Source of the DNA: a bacterium
GTDB lineage: Bacteria > Pseudomonadota > Alphaproteobacteria > Rhodobacterales > Rhodobacteraceae
Reading direction: 5' to 3'
Assembly: GCA_016124195.1 (NCBI GenBank)
Contig: WGOE01000009.1
Span: 124,001 to 188,000 of the forward strand
Length of the DNA stretch: 64,000 bases
In this document: piece after piece, positions 1-7,814 of the stretch
Layout of the letters: every line of letters starts with the position of its first letter
How positions within the stretch are numbered: position 1 is the first letter of the stretch
Translations under genes and position numbers: made by a program
The notes under the pieces: model-generated
Told to the model about the DNA's origin: nothing
Databases searched by the model: none
Seen by the model: the letters and a program-made list of their open reading frames with translations, nothing else

Positions 1-17
1 GCAGTCTGCCGGCCGAT

Positions 18-635
18 ATGACGGCCAATATGACGGCCAATATGCCAGGCAGTCTGGCGGACCGGCTGCGGGCTTGCCGGATTTGCGCGGACCGCTTTGC
101 GGCCACCGCGACCCGCCATGCACCGCGTCCGGTCGTGTGGTTCCAGGCCTCGGCCCGGATCCTGATTTCGGGTCAGGCGCCGGGCGCGCGGGTCCATGCC
201 TCGGGCCTGCCCTTCGACGATGCCAGCGGGGACCGGCTGCGCGACTGGATGGGGATCGACCGCGTCGCCTTTTACGACCTGAACCGGATCGCCGTTGTGC
301 CGATGGCCTTCTGCTTTCCGGGCTACGATGCGCGAGGTTCAGACCTCAAGCCGCCGCCGATTTGTGCCGCGACCTGGCGGGCGCAGGTGCTGGACAGCCT
401 GCCCGGCTTGCGCCTGACGCTTCTGGTGGGCGGGGCGGCCCTGGGCTGGCATCTGGGCCCGGGTGCGGTTGCGGCCCGCGTGGCCGATTGGCGCGCCCTG
501 GCCGGGCAAGGCATTTTCCCCTTGCCGCATCCCTCGTGGCGCAATACCGGCTGGCTCAGACGCCACCCCTGGTTCGAGGCCGACCTCGTGCCCGTCCTGC
601 GCGCCCGGGTGGCACAGGTGCTGGAGGCGGAATGA
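18..635 (+). CDS. Uracil-DNA glycosylase family protein
   Basis: A 205-residue protein with the uracil-DNA glycosylase fold signature: a GQAPG motif near residue 52 (the family's uracil-binding loop, GxAPG) and a C-terminal HPSWRN motif near residue 173 (the catalytic-pocket HPS). Only one short Cys pair (CRIC, about residue 20) is present, so the four-cysteine Fe-S cluster of family 4/5 enzymes seems absent. Expected role: base-excision repair in the cytoplasm; substrate specificity is not evident. The first ATG overlaps a TGA in another frame (ATGA), as in translational coupling to a gene off the left edge. An in-frame ATG at 42 is an alternative start, because the sequence between is a duplicated 12-mer coding MTAN twice. 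The gene ends in an ATGA overlap with the SseB-type gene. Confidence 0.75.
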   Translation: MTANMTANMPGSLADRLRACRICADRFAATATRHAPRPVVWFQASARILISGQAPGARVHASGLPFDDASGDRLRDWMGIDRVAFYDLNRIAVVPMAFCFPGYDARGSDLKPPPICAATWRAQVLDSLPGLRLTLLVGGAALGWHLGPGAVAARVADWRALAGQGIFPLPHPSWRNTGWLRRHPWFEADLVPVLRARVAQVLEAE

Positions 636-1420
636 CAATCCTGGATCAGGCCCATGCGGCGATGAAGGCCGACGAGGCGACGGGTGAAGAGGCCGGCGCG
701 CGCGCCTTCTGGCGTGCGCTGGCCGATGCCGAACTTTTCCTCGTGCTGGAGCGCGAGGCGCAGGGTGACACGATGGAGCCGAAGGTTTTCTCGCTGTCGA
801 TGGGGCAGATGCTCTTGGCCTTCGACACCGAGGAACGTCTGGCCACGATCAGCGACACGGCCTTGCCTTACGCCGTATTGCCCGGGCGGGTGGTGGCGGC
901 GCAACTGGCGGGGCAGGGGCTGGCGCTGGGGCTGAACCTCGGCACCGGGGCCGACAGCGAGACGGTGCTGCCGCCCGAGGCGATCGACTGGCTGGCCGCG
1001 ATGCTGACGCAACAGGCGCCCGAGGCGCGCGAGGCGCGGATCGCCCGCCTCGCCGCCCCCCTGATGCCCGACGGGCTTTTGGAGGCGCTGACCGCGCTTT
1101 TGCCGCCTCAGGCGCTGGCCGGGCTTGCGCAGGCCGAATATCACGACGGCGGCTGGGGTCACGTGCTGGCCCTGACCGGCCTTGCGCCGCAGGACGAGGT
1201 GCGCATGGCGCGCGCCGTGACCGAGGCGCTGGCCTTTTCCGGCCTCGATTCGGCGGCGCTGGATCTGGTCTTCACCACGCCCGAGGCCGCCTTGTTCGGC
1301 CGGATCGCGCGGGCGGGGCTGGTGTTGCAGGCATCCGCACGCCCCCTGGCCGAAGCGCCCGCACCCATGGCCCCCCGGGGGCCCGGCACCGACCCTGACC
1401 GGCCGCCCCGCCTGAAATAA
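632..1420 (+). CDS. SseB family protein
   Basis: A 262-residue soluble protein. The N-terminal part, with the segments ALADAELFLVLE and YAVLPGRVVAAQLAG, matches the SseB N-terminal domain, a small alpha/beta domain of unclear biochemical role that is common in Rhodobacteraceae. The start ATG overlaps the stop of the upstream glycosylase gene by four bases, so the two are probably one transcript. The C-terminal tail from about residue 240 is rich in proline, alanine and arginine and looks disordered. No catalytic motif is visible. The SseB name comes from a secretion-associated protein of enterobacteria; no secretion genes are nearby, so no secretion role is inferred. Confidence 0.7.
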   Translation: MTILDQAHAAMKADEATGEEAGARAFWRALADAELFLVLEREAQGDTMEPKVFSLSMGQMLLAFDTEERLATISDTALPYAVLPGRVVAAQLAGQGLALGLNLGTGADSETVLPPEAIDWLAAMLTQQAPEAREARIARLAAPLMPDGLLEALTALLPPQALAGLAQAEYHDGGWGHVLALTGLAPQDEVRMARAVTEALAFSGLDSAALDLVFTTPEAALFGRIARAGLVLQASARPLAEAPAPMAPRGPGTDPDRPPRLK

Positions 1421-1487
1421 ATGGGGTAAAATAATACCTCATATGGCAAGGCATTGAAATGCATGGATTTATAGTTTCATCTTGCCC

Positions 1488-1516
1488 TTGACCCGAAGGC
1501 AGGCTTCAGCGATAAG
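1488..1516 (+). promoter_or_regulatory. Candidate sigma70-type promoter of rplM-rpsI
   Basis: TTGACC at 1488-1493 is followed, after exactly 17 bases, by GATAAG at 1511-1516, a good -35 and a moderate -10 match. It lies 54-82 bases before the rplM start codon. A small hairpin, GGCGG-TTCTG-CCGCC at 1536-1550, sits in the presumed leader between promoter and gene; ribosomal protein leaders often carry autoregulatory structures, but this one matches none that I know. Confidence 0.45.
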
Positions 1517-1569
1517 CCGCCATCCGAGATCCCTTGGCGGTTCTGCCGCCCTTCAACTTAGGTTCCGAT

Positions 1570-2034
1570 ATGAAAACCTTCACCGCAACGCCTGCGGATA
1601 TCGACAAGAAGTGGGTCCTGATCGACGCCGAAGGCGTCGTTCTGGGGCGCCTTGCCACGCTTGCCGCTTCCATCCTGCGTGGCAAGAACAAGCCGACCTT
1701 CACGCCCCACATGGACATGGGGGACAATGTCATCATCATCAATGCTGACAAGGTCCAGATGACCGGGACCAAGCGCAAGGACAAGAAATACTACTGGCAC
1801 ACCGGTCACCCGGGCGGCATCAAGATGCGCACGGCCGAGCAGGTGCTTGACGGCGCCCATCCCGAGCGTGTCGTGGAAAAGGCGGTCGAGCGCATGATCT
1901 CGCGCAACCGTCTTGGTCGCGTCCAGATGACCAACCTGCGCGTCTATGCCGGTGCGGCTCATCCGCATGAAGCCCAGCAACCCACGGTCATCGACATCAA
2001 GGCGATGAACCCGAAGAACACCCGGAGCGCGTGA
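1570..2034 (+). CDS. rplM: 50S ribosomal protein L13
   Basis: A 154-residue ribosomal protein L13 of full family length. It starts [15 protein letters not shown] and carries the conserved [20 protein letters not shown] and MIISR-type segments (here [12 protein letters not shown]). It binds 23S rRNA and assembles early in the large subunit. An in-frame upstream start at 1534 would add 12 residues not found in the family, so the ATG at 1570 is chosen. The rpsI start follows three bases after its stop codon, the universal bacterial rplM-rpsI pairing. A candidate promoter lies just upstream. Confidence 0.98.
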   Translation: MKTFTATPADIDKKWVLIDAEGVVLGRLATLAASILRGKNKPTFTPHMDMGDNVIIINADKVQMTGTKRKDKKYYWHTGHPGGIKMRTAEQVLDGAHPERVVEKAVERMISRNRLGRVQMTNLRVYAGAAHPHEAQQPTVIDIKAMNPKNTRSA

Positions 2035-2036
2035 TC

Positions 2037-2522
2037 ATGGCCGAAATCAAATCTCTGGACGACCTGAAATCGGCCGTGGGCGCTGCGGCGCCCGTGCAGG
2101 CGCAGGCCGTCGTCCGCACCCCGGTGCGTGACAAGCTGGGCCGTGCCTATGCCACCGGCAAGCGCAAGAACGCCATCGCCCGCGTCTGGATCAAGCCCGG
2201 CTCGGGCAAGGTCGTGGTGAACGGCAAGACCATGACGGAATACTTCGCCCGTCCGGTGCTGCAGATGATCCTGGCGCAACCCTTCACCATCGCCAATGTC
2301 GTCGGCCAGTTCGACGTGATGGCCACGGTCAAGGGCGGCGGTCTGTCCGGTCAGGCTGGTGCGGTCAAGCATGGCGTCTCCAAGGCGCTGCAGCTTTATG
2401 AGCCGGCCCTGCGCGGCGCCCTGAAGGCCGCTGGCTTCCTGACCCGCGACAGCCGCGTGGTGGACCGCAAGAAGTACGGCAAGCGCAAGGCGCGCCGCTC
2501 GTTCCAGTTCTCCAAGCGCTGA
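2037..2522 (+). CDS. rpsI: 30S ribosomal protein S9
   Basis: A 161-residue S9 with the alphaproteobacterial N-terminal extension of about 35 residues, then the core beginning [15 protein letters not shown] and ending in the basic tail [11 protein letters not shown], whose final Arg in the family reaches the P-site tRNA on the small subunit. A GTG at 2031 overlaps the rplM stop, but the ATG at 2037 gives the expected MAEIKS start. Cotranscribed with rplM and followed by a strong intrinsic terminator. Confidence 0.98.
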   Translation: MAEIKSLDDLKSAVGAAAPVQAQAVVRTPVRDKLGRAYATGKRKNAIARVWIKPGSGKVVVNGKTMTEYFARPVLQMILAQPFTIANVVGQFDVMATVKGGGLSGQAGAVKHGVSKALQLYEPALRGALKAAGFLTRDSRVVDRKKYGKRKARRSFQFSKR

Positions 2523-2540
2523 TCCGCTTCACAGCTTCTC

Positions 2541-2571
2541 AAAGGCCCGTGCCCCTGGCGCGGGCCTTTTT
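2541..2571 (+). terminator. Intrinsic terminator after rpsI
   Basis: AAAGGCCCG at 2541-2549 pairs with CGGGCCTTT at 2561-2569. Inner GCC/GGC pairing shortens the loop, and a T-run follows directly on the plus strand. It lies about 20 bases after the rpsI stop codon. Confidence 0.9.
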
Positions 2572-2605
2572 CGTTGCGCGGCCGGCACCGGGCTGGGCGC
2601 GACAC

Positions 2606-2632
2606 AAAAAAACGGGCCGCACAGGCGGCCCG
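2606..2632 (-). terminator. Intrinsic terminator of the DUF1127 gene (minus strand)
   Basis: CGGGCCGC (2613-2620) and GCGGCCCG (2625-2632) form a perfect 8-bp stem with an ACAG loop. On the minus strand the stem is followed by seven U from the A-run at 2606-2612. It lies 30 bases past the stop of the minus-strand gene at 2663. Confidence 0.88.
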
Positions 2633-2662
2633 AGTCGGGGAAATTCAGGGAAAGGGGAAGGA

Positions 2663-2875
2663 TCAGGCGCGCCAGAACGGCTTGGCCGCCTCGCTTGCCG
2701 CACTCGACGGGTCAAGCCCGATGTCCTTGAGCATGAAATCCGGCATCGCCCTCAGATCCTGACGGGTCCGGCGTCGCAGATCCCATTGCACGACAACCAG
2801 CGTGGCACGCAACAGCGCGCGCGACAGCGGCGGCAGAGGGTGGCGGGCGAGGGTGGTCATATCAAGGGCGGTCAT
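2663..2875 (-). CDS. DUF1127 domain-containing small protein
   Basis: A 70-residue basic protein with the DUF1127 (YjiS-like) core at residues 35-60: an RRRTRQDLRAMPDFMLKDIG segment, the usual R-x-x-L-x-x-L/M-x-D-x-x-L-x-D-I-G pattern. Small proteins of this family in alphaproteobacteria have been linked to RNA binding and phosphate or stress regulation, but the role here is unknown. It is divergently transcribed from the MocR-type regulator at 2965 across an AT-rich 89-base gap and ends in its own terminator, so it is monocistronic. The regulator could control it. Confidence 0.85.
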   Translation of the reverse strand: MTALDMTTLARHPLPPLSRALLRATLVVVQWDLRRRTRQDLRAMPDFMLKDIGLDPSSAASEAAKPFWRA

Positions 2876-2893
2876 GGTCGTCTCTATTGTGTT

Positions 2894-2977
2894 GATACAA
2901 GTATGGATTACCTGCGTGAATATAGGTACAATCTAATGGCGCGAATCACCAGAGGACAATTGTCATGGATACAATTT
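2894..2977. promoter_or_regulatory. Divergent promoter region with repeated (A/G)TACAA boxes
   Basis: The AT-rich gap between the DUF1127 gene and the MocR-type gene contains GATACAA (2894-2900), GGTACAAT (2925-2932) and, over the start codon of the regulator, GGATACAATT (2968-2977), all in the same orientation. MocR/PdxR regulators typically bind direct repeats near their own promoters, which this arrangement fits. The binding assignment is inference. Confidence 0.4.
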
Positions 2978-4362
2978 GGCGGCCGGACCTTGGCCAGGGC
3001 GGGCCAAAATATCTGGCTCTGGCGCAGGAACTGCGCACGGCTATCCGCAGCGGCACCTTGCCCGAGGGCGCCAAACTGCCGCCCGTGCGCGATCTGGCCT
3101 GGGATATCAAGGTCACGCCCGGCACCGTGGCGCGCGCCTATCAGATCGTCACGCATGAGGGGCTCTTGCAGGCGACGGTCGGGCGCGGCACCTATGTCGC
3201 GGCCCAGGCGCCGCGGCTTGGCGCGCTTTTGCCGCAAGCCGCCGAAAGCGACAACCGTCCGGTGGCAGGCCGGCTCGACATGCGCTCGCCCAACCTGCCG
3301 GAACTTGGCCAGCTTGCCGCGATGTCCGAGGCAATGGCGCGCATTTCCCGCAATATTGATGCACAATGGCTTGATTATGTGACGCAATCGGATGAGGCCC
3401 TGCTGCGGGACGAGGTCTGTACCTGGCTGGCGACCCGCGAGCTGGGCAATTTTGATGCCGAGGATCTGGTCCTGACCCATGGCGGGCAGAACGGGGTCTC
3501 GCTGATCCTGCAATGCTGCCTGCGCGGCGATCGTCCGGTGGTTCTGGTCGAGGACCTGTGCTACCCCGGCTTTCGCTACGCGGCCCGCATGTCCCGGGCC
3601 GAGGTCCATGGCATCGAGCTGGACGACGAAGGCATGCGCCCTGACGCGCTGGAGGCCGCCTGCCGGCGCTATGGCCCGCAAGTCCTGTGCCTGACGCCCG
3701 AGGCGCAGAACCCCACAACCGCCCGCATGTCCGACCAGCGCCGCCGCGAAATTGTATCCATCGCGCGTCAGTACAATCTGCAGATCATCGAGGATGAATG
3801 CTATTCGGCGCAACTGAGCGACCTGCCCGCGCTGCGCGCCCTGGCGCCCGAACGGGTCTGGTACATCGGCAGCCTGTCGAAATCGGTCTCGGCGGCGCTG
3901 CGCTTCGGGTTCGTGATCTGCCCGGATGCGATGGGCGATGCCGGGCGGCTGGCCGCGCAGCAAAGTTATTTCGCGCTGTCCAAGCCGGTCTCGGCGCTCT
4001 GCCTCGACCTGTTCCGCTCGGGCGCCGCCGAAGAGATCCGCGGCCGCGTCGTGGCGGAGTTTGCCGCCCGCAGCACGCTGGCGGCACGCGAATTGGGTGA
4101 CTTCGACATCAAGGGCCAGTCCGGCCTGCCCTTTGTCTGGATGAGCCTGCCGCAGGGCTGGCGCGCCTCGACCTTTGCGCGGCGGGCGGAAGAGGCGGGC
4201 ATCCTGCTGCGTTCGGCCGACCAATATGCCATGGTGACCGGGCGCGCGCCCAATGCCGTGCGCATGGCACTGGCCGGCGATGCCCCGCGCGACCGGCTGG
4301 AGGCGGGGTTCCGCACGCTGGCGGGCCTGCTGCGTCGCCCGCCCAATGACATGGCGGTCTGA
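2965..4362 (+). CDS. MocR/PdxR-type GntR regulator with aminotransferase-like domain
   Basis: A 465-residue fusion. Residues about 10-80 form a GntR winged helix (LAQELRTAIRSGTLPEGAKLPPVR, then VTPGTVARAYQ), followed by a fold-type I PLP aminotransferase domain. The PLP-binding lysine is in SLSKSVSAALRFGF and the pyrimidine-stacking region is near DECYSAQL. Such proteins usually act as PLP- or amino-compound-responsive transcription factors rather than enzymes. The start ATG follows an AGAGGA ribosome binding site. It is divergent from the DUF1127 gene and upstream of a small orphan gene and a polyamine-type ABC transporter. Regulation of one of these is plausible but not shown. Confidence 0.9.
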   Translation: MDTIWRPDLGQGGPKYLALAQELRTAIRSGTLPEGAKLPPVRDLAWDIKVTPGTVARAYQIVTHEGLLQATVGRGTYVAAQAPRLGALLPQAAESDNRPVAGRLDMRSPNLPELGQLAAMSEAMARISRNIDAQWLDYVTQSDEALLRDEVCTWLATRELGNFDAEDLVLTHGGQNGVSLILQCCLRGDRPVVLVEDLCYPGFRYAARMSRAEVHGIELDDEGMRPDALEAACRRYGPQVLCLTPEAQNPTTARMSDQRRREIVSIARQYNLQIIEDECYSAQLSDLPALRALAPERVWYIGSLSKSVSAALRFGFVICPDAMGDAGRLAAQQSYFALSKPVSALCLDLFRSGAAEEIRGRVVAEFAARSTLAARELGDFDIKGQSGLPFVWMSLPQGWRASTFARRAEEAGILLRSADQYAMVTGRAPNAVRMALAGDAPRDRLEAGFRTLAGLLRRPPNDMAV

Positions 4363-4512
4363 CCAAAAGACCGGTGTTGCACGCCAGACTCACGCCGCGC
4401 CGCGGCGTCTGCAGGCACGCCGGAAAATCTTGACCGAAACGCCATTTGCGCGGAACCTTGCCGAACGGGCATAATCGAGCAGTCAAAAACCGCCCGAAAA
4501 AAGGGAAGCAAA

Positions 4513-4767
4513 ATGGCTCTTCAATCCACTTTCCACGCGCCGGCGGGCGCGGATTTCCTGGGCTGGCGCGTTTCGCGCGCGGGGCGCACCGAGATCGTCT
4601 ACGAGGATGGCGCAGCACATCGGCAAGTCTGGCGCCTGACCAATGCCCATCCGGACGAACGTCTGGTCGAGGCGATGCAACTTGCCGTGGCCAGCCATCA
4701 CGTGGTGCCCTGCCTGATGGAAGAGTTGAAGAAAAGGGCGATTGCCATCGAAAGCGGCAGGCTTTAG
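4513..4767 (+). CDS. Hypothetical 84-residue protein
   Basis: I do not recognise this protein. It begins MALQSTFHAPAGADFLGW after a GGGAAGC ribosome binding site, is predicted soluble with no signal peptide or membrane segment, and has a charged middle and a helical, basic C-terminus (MEELKKRAIAIESGRL). Codon use matches the neighbours, which supports real coding. It stands alone, 150 bases after the MocR-type gene and 150 bases before the ABC permease gene. A role with either is speculative. Confidence 0.6.
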   Translation: MALQSTFHAPAGADFLGWRVSRAGRTEIVYEDGAAHRQVWRLTNAHPDERLVEAMQLAVASHHVVPCLMEELKKRAIAIESGRL

Positions 4768-4917
4768 CCGCAGGTTTCCTCGCAAGCCTTGCCAGAGGCG
4801 CCGGCTGACGCCAAACTTGCCCGTGTCAAATGTCTTGCGCTTCGTCGTGCAAGCTGCTTAATTTGATCAAACGTTGAAAACAACGCTGCGCCAACAGCAA
4901 AGCTGACAGGGTGAGGG

Positions 4918-5856
4918 ATGTCTGAACGCCAAGTGCGGAGCCGCTTCTGGGGGTCTGAGGCCTTCAGCGGGTTGGCTCTGATCAGCCCAACGGCTCTTTA
5001 CGCGATATTGCTTTTGGCCGCGCCTCTGGCCACGACGCTGCTCTATTCCGTCTTCACCGACGGTTATCTGGTCGTGATACCGCATTTTCAGCTGTGCAAT
5101 TACATCGGCGAGTGCCGCTCGCAGCTGGCCGACGGCACGCCTTCGCCCGACACCTATCTGGGCGCATGGTCCGATCCGATCACGCAGGCGCTGATGCTGC
5201 GGTCGCTGAACGTGTCGATGCTGGTCACGGCGATGACGGTGCTTCTCGCCTATCCGGTCGCCTATTTCGTGTCCTTCAACGTCGATGCCTCGCGCAAGTC
5301 GCTGTGGCTCTTCCTGATCACCATCCCGTTCTGGACCTCTTACGTGATCCGCGTCTTCATGTGGAACGTGATGATGAGCCGGACCGGCGTGATCAATTCT
5401 GTTCTGGAAGGAATGGGCATCATCAGCGAGCCCTTGCAGATGGTCTTCACCATACAGGCCATGGTCGTCACCCTGGCCCATGCCTATGCGCCCTTCGCCA
5501 TCCTGCCGATCTTCGTGGCGCTGGAAAAGATCGACCGCTCTCTGTTGGAGGCGGGCCAGGATCTGGGCGAGACACGTTTCACCACCTTCCTGCGCGTGAC
5601 CCTGCCGCTGTCGATGACTGGCGTGATCGCCTCGGTGCTGATCGTCTTCATCCCGACCATCGGCGATTACGTGACGCCCAACCTGATCGGCGGCGGCAAG
5701 ATCCCGATGATCGCCAACATCATCGAAAAGCAGATGCTGAAGGCGGACAATCGCCCGCTGGGGTCCGCCATCGCGGTTTCGGCCATGCTTGTCGTGGGGC
5801 TGATCTCGGTCCTGTTCCTGTTTCTCAACCGGCGCTACCTGAAGGGGCAGAAATGA
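4918..5856 (+). CDS. ABC transporter permease, PotB-like (polyamine-type)
   Basis: A 312-residue inner-membrane protein with about six transmembrane segments and the permease EAA loop near residue 215 (EAGQDLGETRFTTFLRVTLP), which docks on the ATPase. It resembles PotB/PotH permeases of the spermidine/putrescine class. A periplasmic stretch at about residues 55-85 (HFQLCNYIGECRSQ and onward) contains two cysteines and is longer than in E. coli PotB. A GTGAGGG ribosome binding site precedes the ATG. It overlaps the next permease gene by ATGA and forms one operon with it and the ATPase. No periplasmic binding protein gene is present beside it. Confidence 0.88.
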   Translation: MSERQVRSRFWGSEAFSGLALISPTALYAILLLAAPLATTLLYSVFTDGYLVVIPHFQLCNYIGECRSQLADGTPSPDTYLGAWSDPITQALMLRSLNVSMLVTAMTVLLAYPVAYFVSFNVDASRKSLWLFLITIPFWTSYVIRVFMWNVMMSRTGVINSVLEGMGIISEPLQMVFTIQAMVVTLAHAYAPFAILPIFVALEKIDRSLLEAGQDLGETRFTTFLRVTLPLSMTGVIASVLIVFIPTIGDYVTPNLIGGGKIPMIANIIEKQMLKADNRPLGSAIAVSAMLVVGLISVLFLFLNRRYLKGQK

Positions 5857-6659
5857 AAATCCCGACCCTTCGCATCTATACGATCGCCTATCTGATCTTT
5901 CTGTACACGCCGATCGTCATCCTGCCGATCTTTGCCTTCAACAACTCGACCGCGGTGGCCTTTCCGCTGCAGGGATTTACGACCGAATGGTTCTACAACA
6001 TCGCCCATGACGATGTTCTGTTCCGCGCGCTGCAGAACAGCCTGATCGTCTCGTCAATCAGTTCGGTCCTGTCGGCCACCCTTGGCACCTTTGCCGCCCG
6101 CGCCAGCACGCGCTACAAATTCCCCGGTTCGGGCCCGCTCATGGGTCTGATCATGCTGCCCATGGTGCTGCCCGACATGATCACGGCGATGGCGCTTCTG
6201 GTCGTGTTGCTGTCGATCGGGATCAAGCTGTCGCTGGTGACGATCATCCTCGGCCATGTGCTGATCTGCACGCCGTTTTCCGTGGCGATCCTGACCTCGG
6301 CCTTCCAATCGCTCGACAAGTCGCTCGAGGAAGCCGCCTGCGATCTGGGCGAGGGGCCGGTCTCGACCTTCATGCTGGTGATCCTGCCGCTGGTGATGCC
6401 GGGCATCATTTCGGCGCTGCTGATCTCGTTCACCATCTCGCTCGACGAATTCATCGTGACTAACTTCCTGGGCTCGGGCGAGCCCTTGCTGTCAACCTTC
6501 ATCTACGGGCAGCTGCGCTTCCCGAAATATGTGCCCAACATCATGGCCCTGGGGACGGTTCTGGTCGGCGTGTCGATCATCCTTCTGACCCTGGCCGAGT
6601 TTTTCCGCCGTCGCGGCATCGCCAAGACCGGCAGCAAGGATACCGGAGGCTTCCTGTGA
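5853..6659 (+). CDS. ABC transporter permease, PotC-like (polyamine-type)
   Basis: A 268-residue inner-membrane permease, start MKIPTLRIYTIAYLIFLYTP, with about six transmembrane helices and an EAA loop (EEAACDLGEGPVSTFMLVILP). This is the second half of the PotBC-type channel. The ATG overlaps the stop of the PotB-like gene, and its own stop overlaps the GTG of the ATPase gene, so the three are translationally coupled. The IS-LDEFIVTNF segment in the last third is typical of PotC/PotI permeases. Confidence 0.9.
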   Translation: MKIPTLRIYTIAYLIFLYTPIVILPIFAFNNSTAVAFPLQGFTTEWFYNIAHDDVLFRALQNSLIVSSISSVLSATLGTFAARASTRYKFPGSGPLMGLIMLPMVLPDMITAMALLVVLLSIGIKLSLVTIILGHVLICTPFSVAILTSAFQSLDKSLEEAACDLGEGPVSTFMLVILPLVMPGIISALLISFTISLDEFIVTNFLGSGEPLLSTFIYGQLRFPKYVPNIMALGTVLVGVSIILLTLAEFFRRRGIAKTGSKDTGGFL

Positions 6660-7756
6660 GTTCTGAAAAACCCACGATGATCGAATTCAAGGACGTCCAT
6701 AAATACTATGGCGACTATCACGCCCTGCGCGGCATCAACGCCACGATCAAGGCGGGTGAGTTCTTTTCCCTGCTCGGGCCCTCGGGTTGCGGCAAGACGA
6801 CCCTGCTGCGGACCATTGCCGGGTTCGAGGGCATCTCGTCCGGCGTCGTGCTGATCGACGGCAAGGATGTGGCGGGCATTCGGCCCAACCATCGGCCGAC
6901 CAACATGGTGTTCCAAAGCTATGCGATCTTTCCGCATCTGACGGTGGAACAGAATGTGGGCTTTGGCCTCAGGAAAGACCCGCGCAGCAAGGAAGACAAG
7001 GCCCGCGCGGTGGACGAGGCGCTGGCGATGGTGGGCCTCGCCGGTTACGGCAAGCGCGCCGCCCATGCCCTGTCGGGCGGCCAACGCCAGCGCGTGGCCC
7101 TCGCCCGTGCGCTGATCCTGAAGCCCAAGGTGCTTTTGCTCGATGAACCGCTCTCGGCGCTCGACAAGAAGCTGCGCGAGAACATGCAGGTCGAACTGAT
7201 CAAGCTGCAACGCCAGGTCGGCATCACCTTCATCCTGGTGACCCATGACCAGGAAGAGGCGCTGGTCATGTCCGACCGCATCGCCGTGATGTTCGAAGGC
7301 CAGATCGCGCAGTTGGACAGCCCCGAGGCGCTCTACCGCCTGCCCAAGACCCGCGCCGTGGCCAATTTCATCGGCACGATGAACTTCCTTCCCGCCAAGA
7401 TCCTGTCCGAAGCCGGCGGCATTGCCGAAATCGAGGCCGCGGGTCTGGGCCGCATGGCGCTGAACGTTGAAAAGCAGGTGACCGGCGCCGTCTCGCCCGG
7501 TGGTGCCACGGTGGGCTTCCGCCCGGAAACCGCGACGCTTCTGTTCGACACGCAGGAGGCGACCGACCGCGAAAGCATGGCGACGGTCGAAGAGGTCGTC
7601 TACTACGGCGACATGACCTATTACGACGTCAAGCTTGACGGCACGGCCGAACCGATGCGCGTGTCGATGCGCAATGTCTTCGGCCGCCCGGTGCTGGACA
7701 TCGGCACCCGCACCCGCGTGGGCTGGAGCCCGGGCGCCCTCGTCCTGTTCCGCTAA
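6656..7756 (+). CDS. ABC transporter ATP-binding protein, PotA-like
   Basis: A 366-residue ATPase with Walker A GPSGCGKTT (about residue 40), the Q-loop at VFQSYAIFPHLT, signature LSGGQRQRVALARAL, Walker B VLLLDEP, the switch histidine in VTHDQEEAL, and a C-terminal TOBE region from about residue 290 that is typical of polyamine, sulfate and iron importers. The GTG start overlaps the stop of the permease gene (GTGA). It energises uptake through the two permeases. The substrate cannot be fixed without a binding protein; the polyamine class is the best guess from the permeases. Confidence 0.9.
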   Translation: MSSEKPTMIEFKDVHKYYGDYHALRGINATIKAGEFFSLLGPSGCGKTTLLRTIAGFEGISSGVVLIDGKDVAGIRPNHRPTNMVFQSYAIFPHLTVEQNVGFGLRKDPRSKEDKARAVDEALAMVGLAGYGKRAAHALSGGQRQRVALARALILKPKVLLLDEPLSALDKKLRENMQVELIKLQRQVGITFILVTHDQEEALVMSDRIAVMFEGQIAQLDSPEALYRLPKTRAVANFIGTMNFLPAKILSEAGGIAEIEAAGLGRMALNVEKQVTGAVSPGGATVGFRPETATLLFDTQEATDRESMATVEEVVYYGDMTYYDVKLDGTAEPMRVSMRNVFGRPVLDIGTRTRVGWSPGALVLFR

Positions 7757-7758
7757 GA

Positions 7759-7810
7759 CTTACAGTGTAAAACGTTCACCATACACTGTAAGATGCCGTC
7801 TTACGGTGTA
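7759..7810. repeat. Three-arm inverted repeat between convergent genes
   Basis: CTTACAGTGTA (7759-7769) and TACACTGTAAG (7782-7792) are perfect 11-base inverted arms with a 12-base spacer. A third arm, CTTACGGTGTA (7800-7810), also pairs with the middle arm with one G-T pair over a 7-base gap, extendable to a 12-bp stem with a TGCCG loop (TACACTGTAAGA at 7782-7793 with TCTTACGGTGTA at 7799-7810). The middle arm can therefore pair with either neighbour. It lies after the ATPase stop and immediately before the 3' end of the TetR gene, so it is best read as a bidirectional terminator or as binding sites of an unknown regulator. Confidence 0.75.
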
Positions 7811-7814
7811 TGGT

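Noticed and set aside
2908-4224. 438-codon minus-strand frame across the MocR-type gene
   Set aside because: Antisense shadow: no ribosome binding site, no recognisable domain, and the plus-strand regulator is clear.
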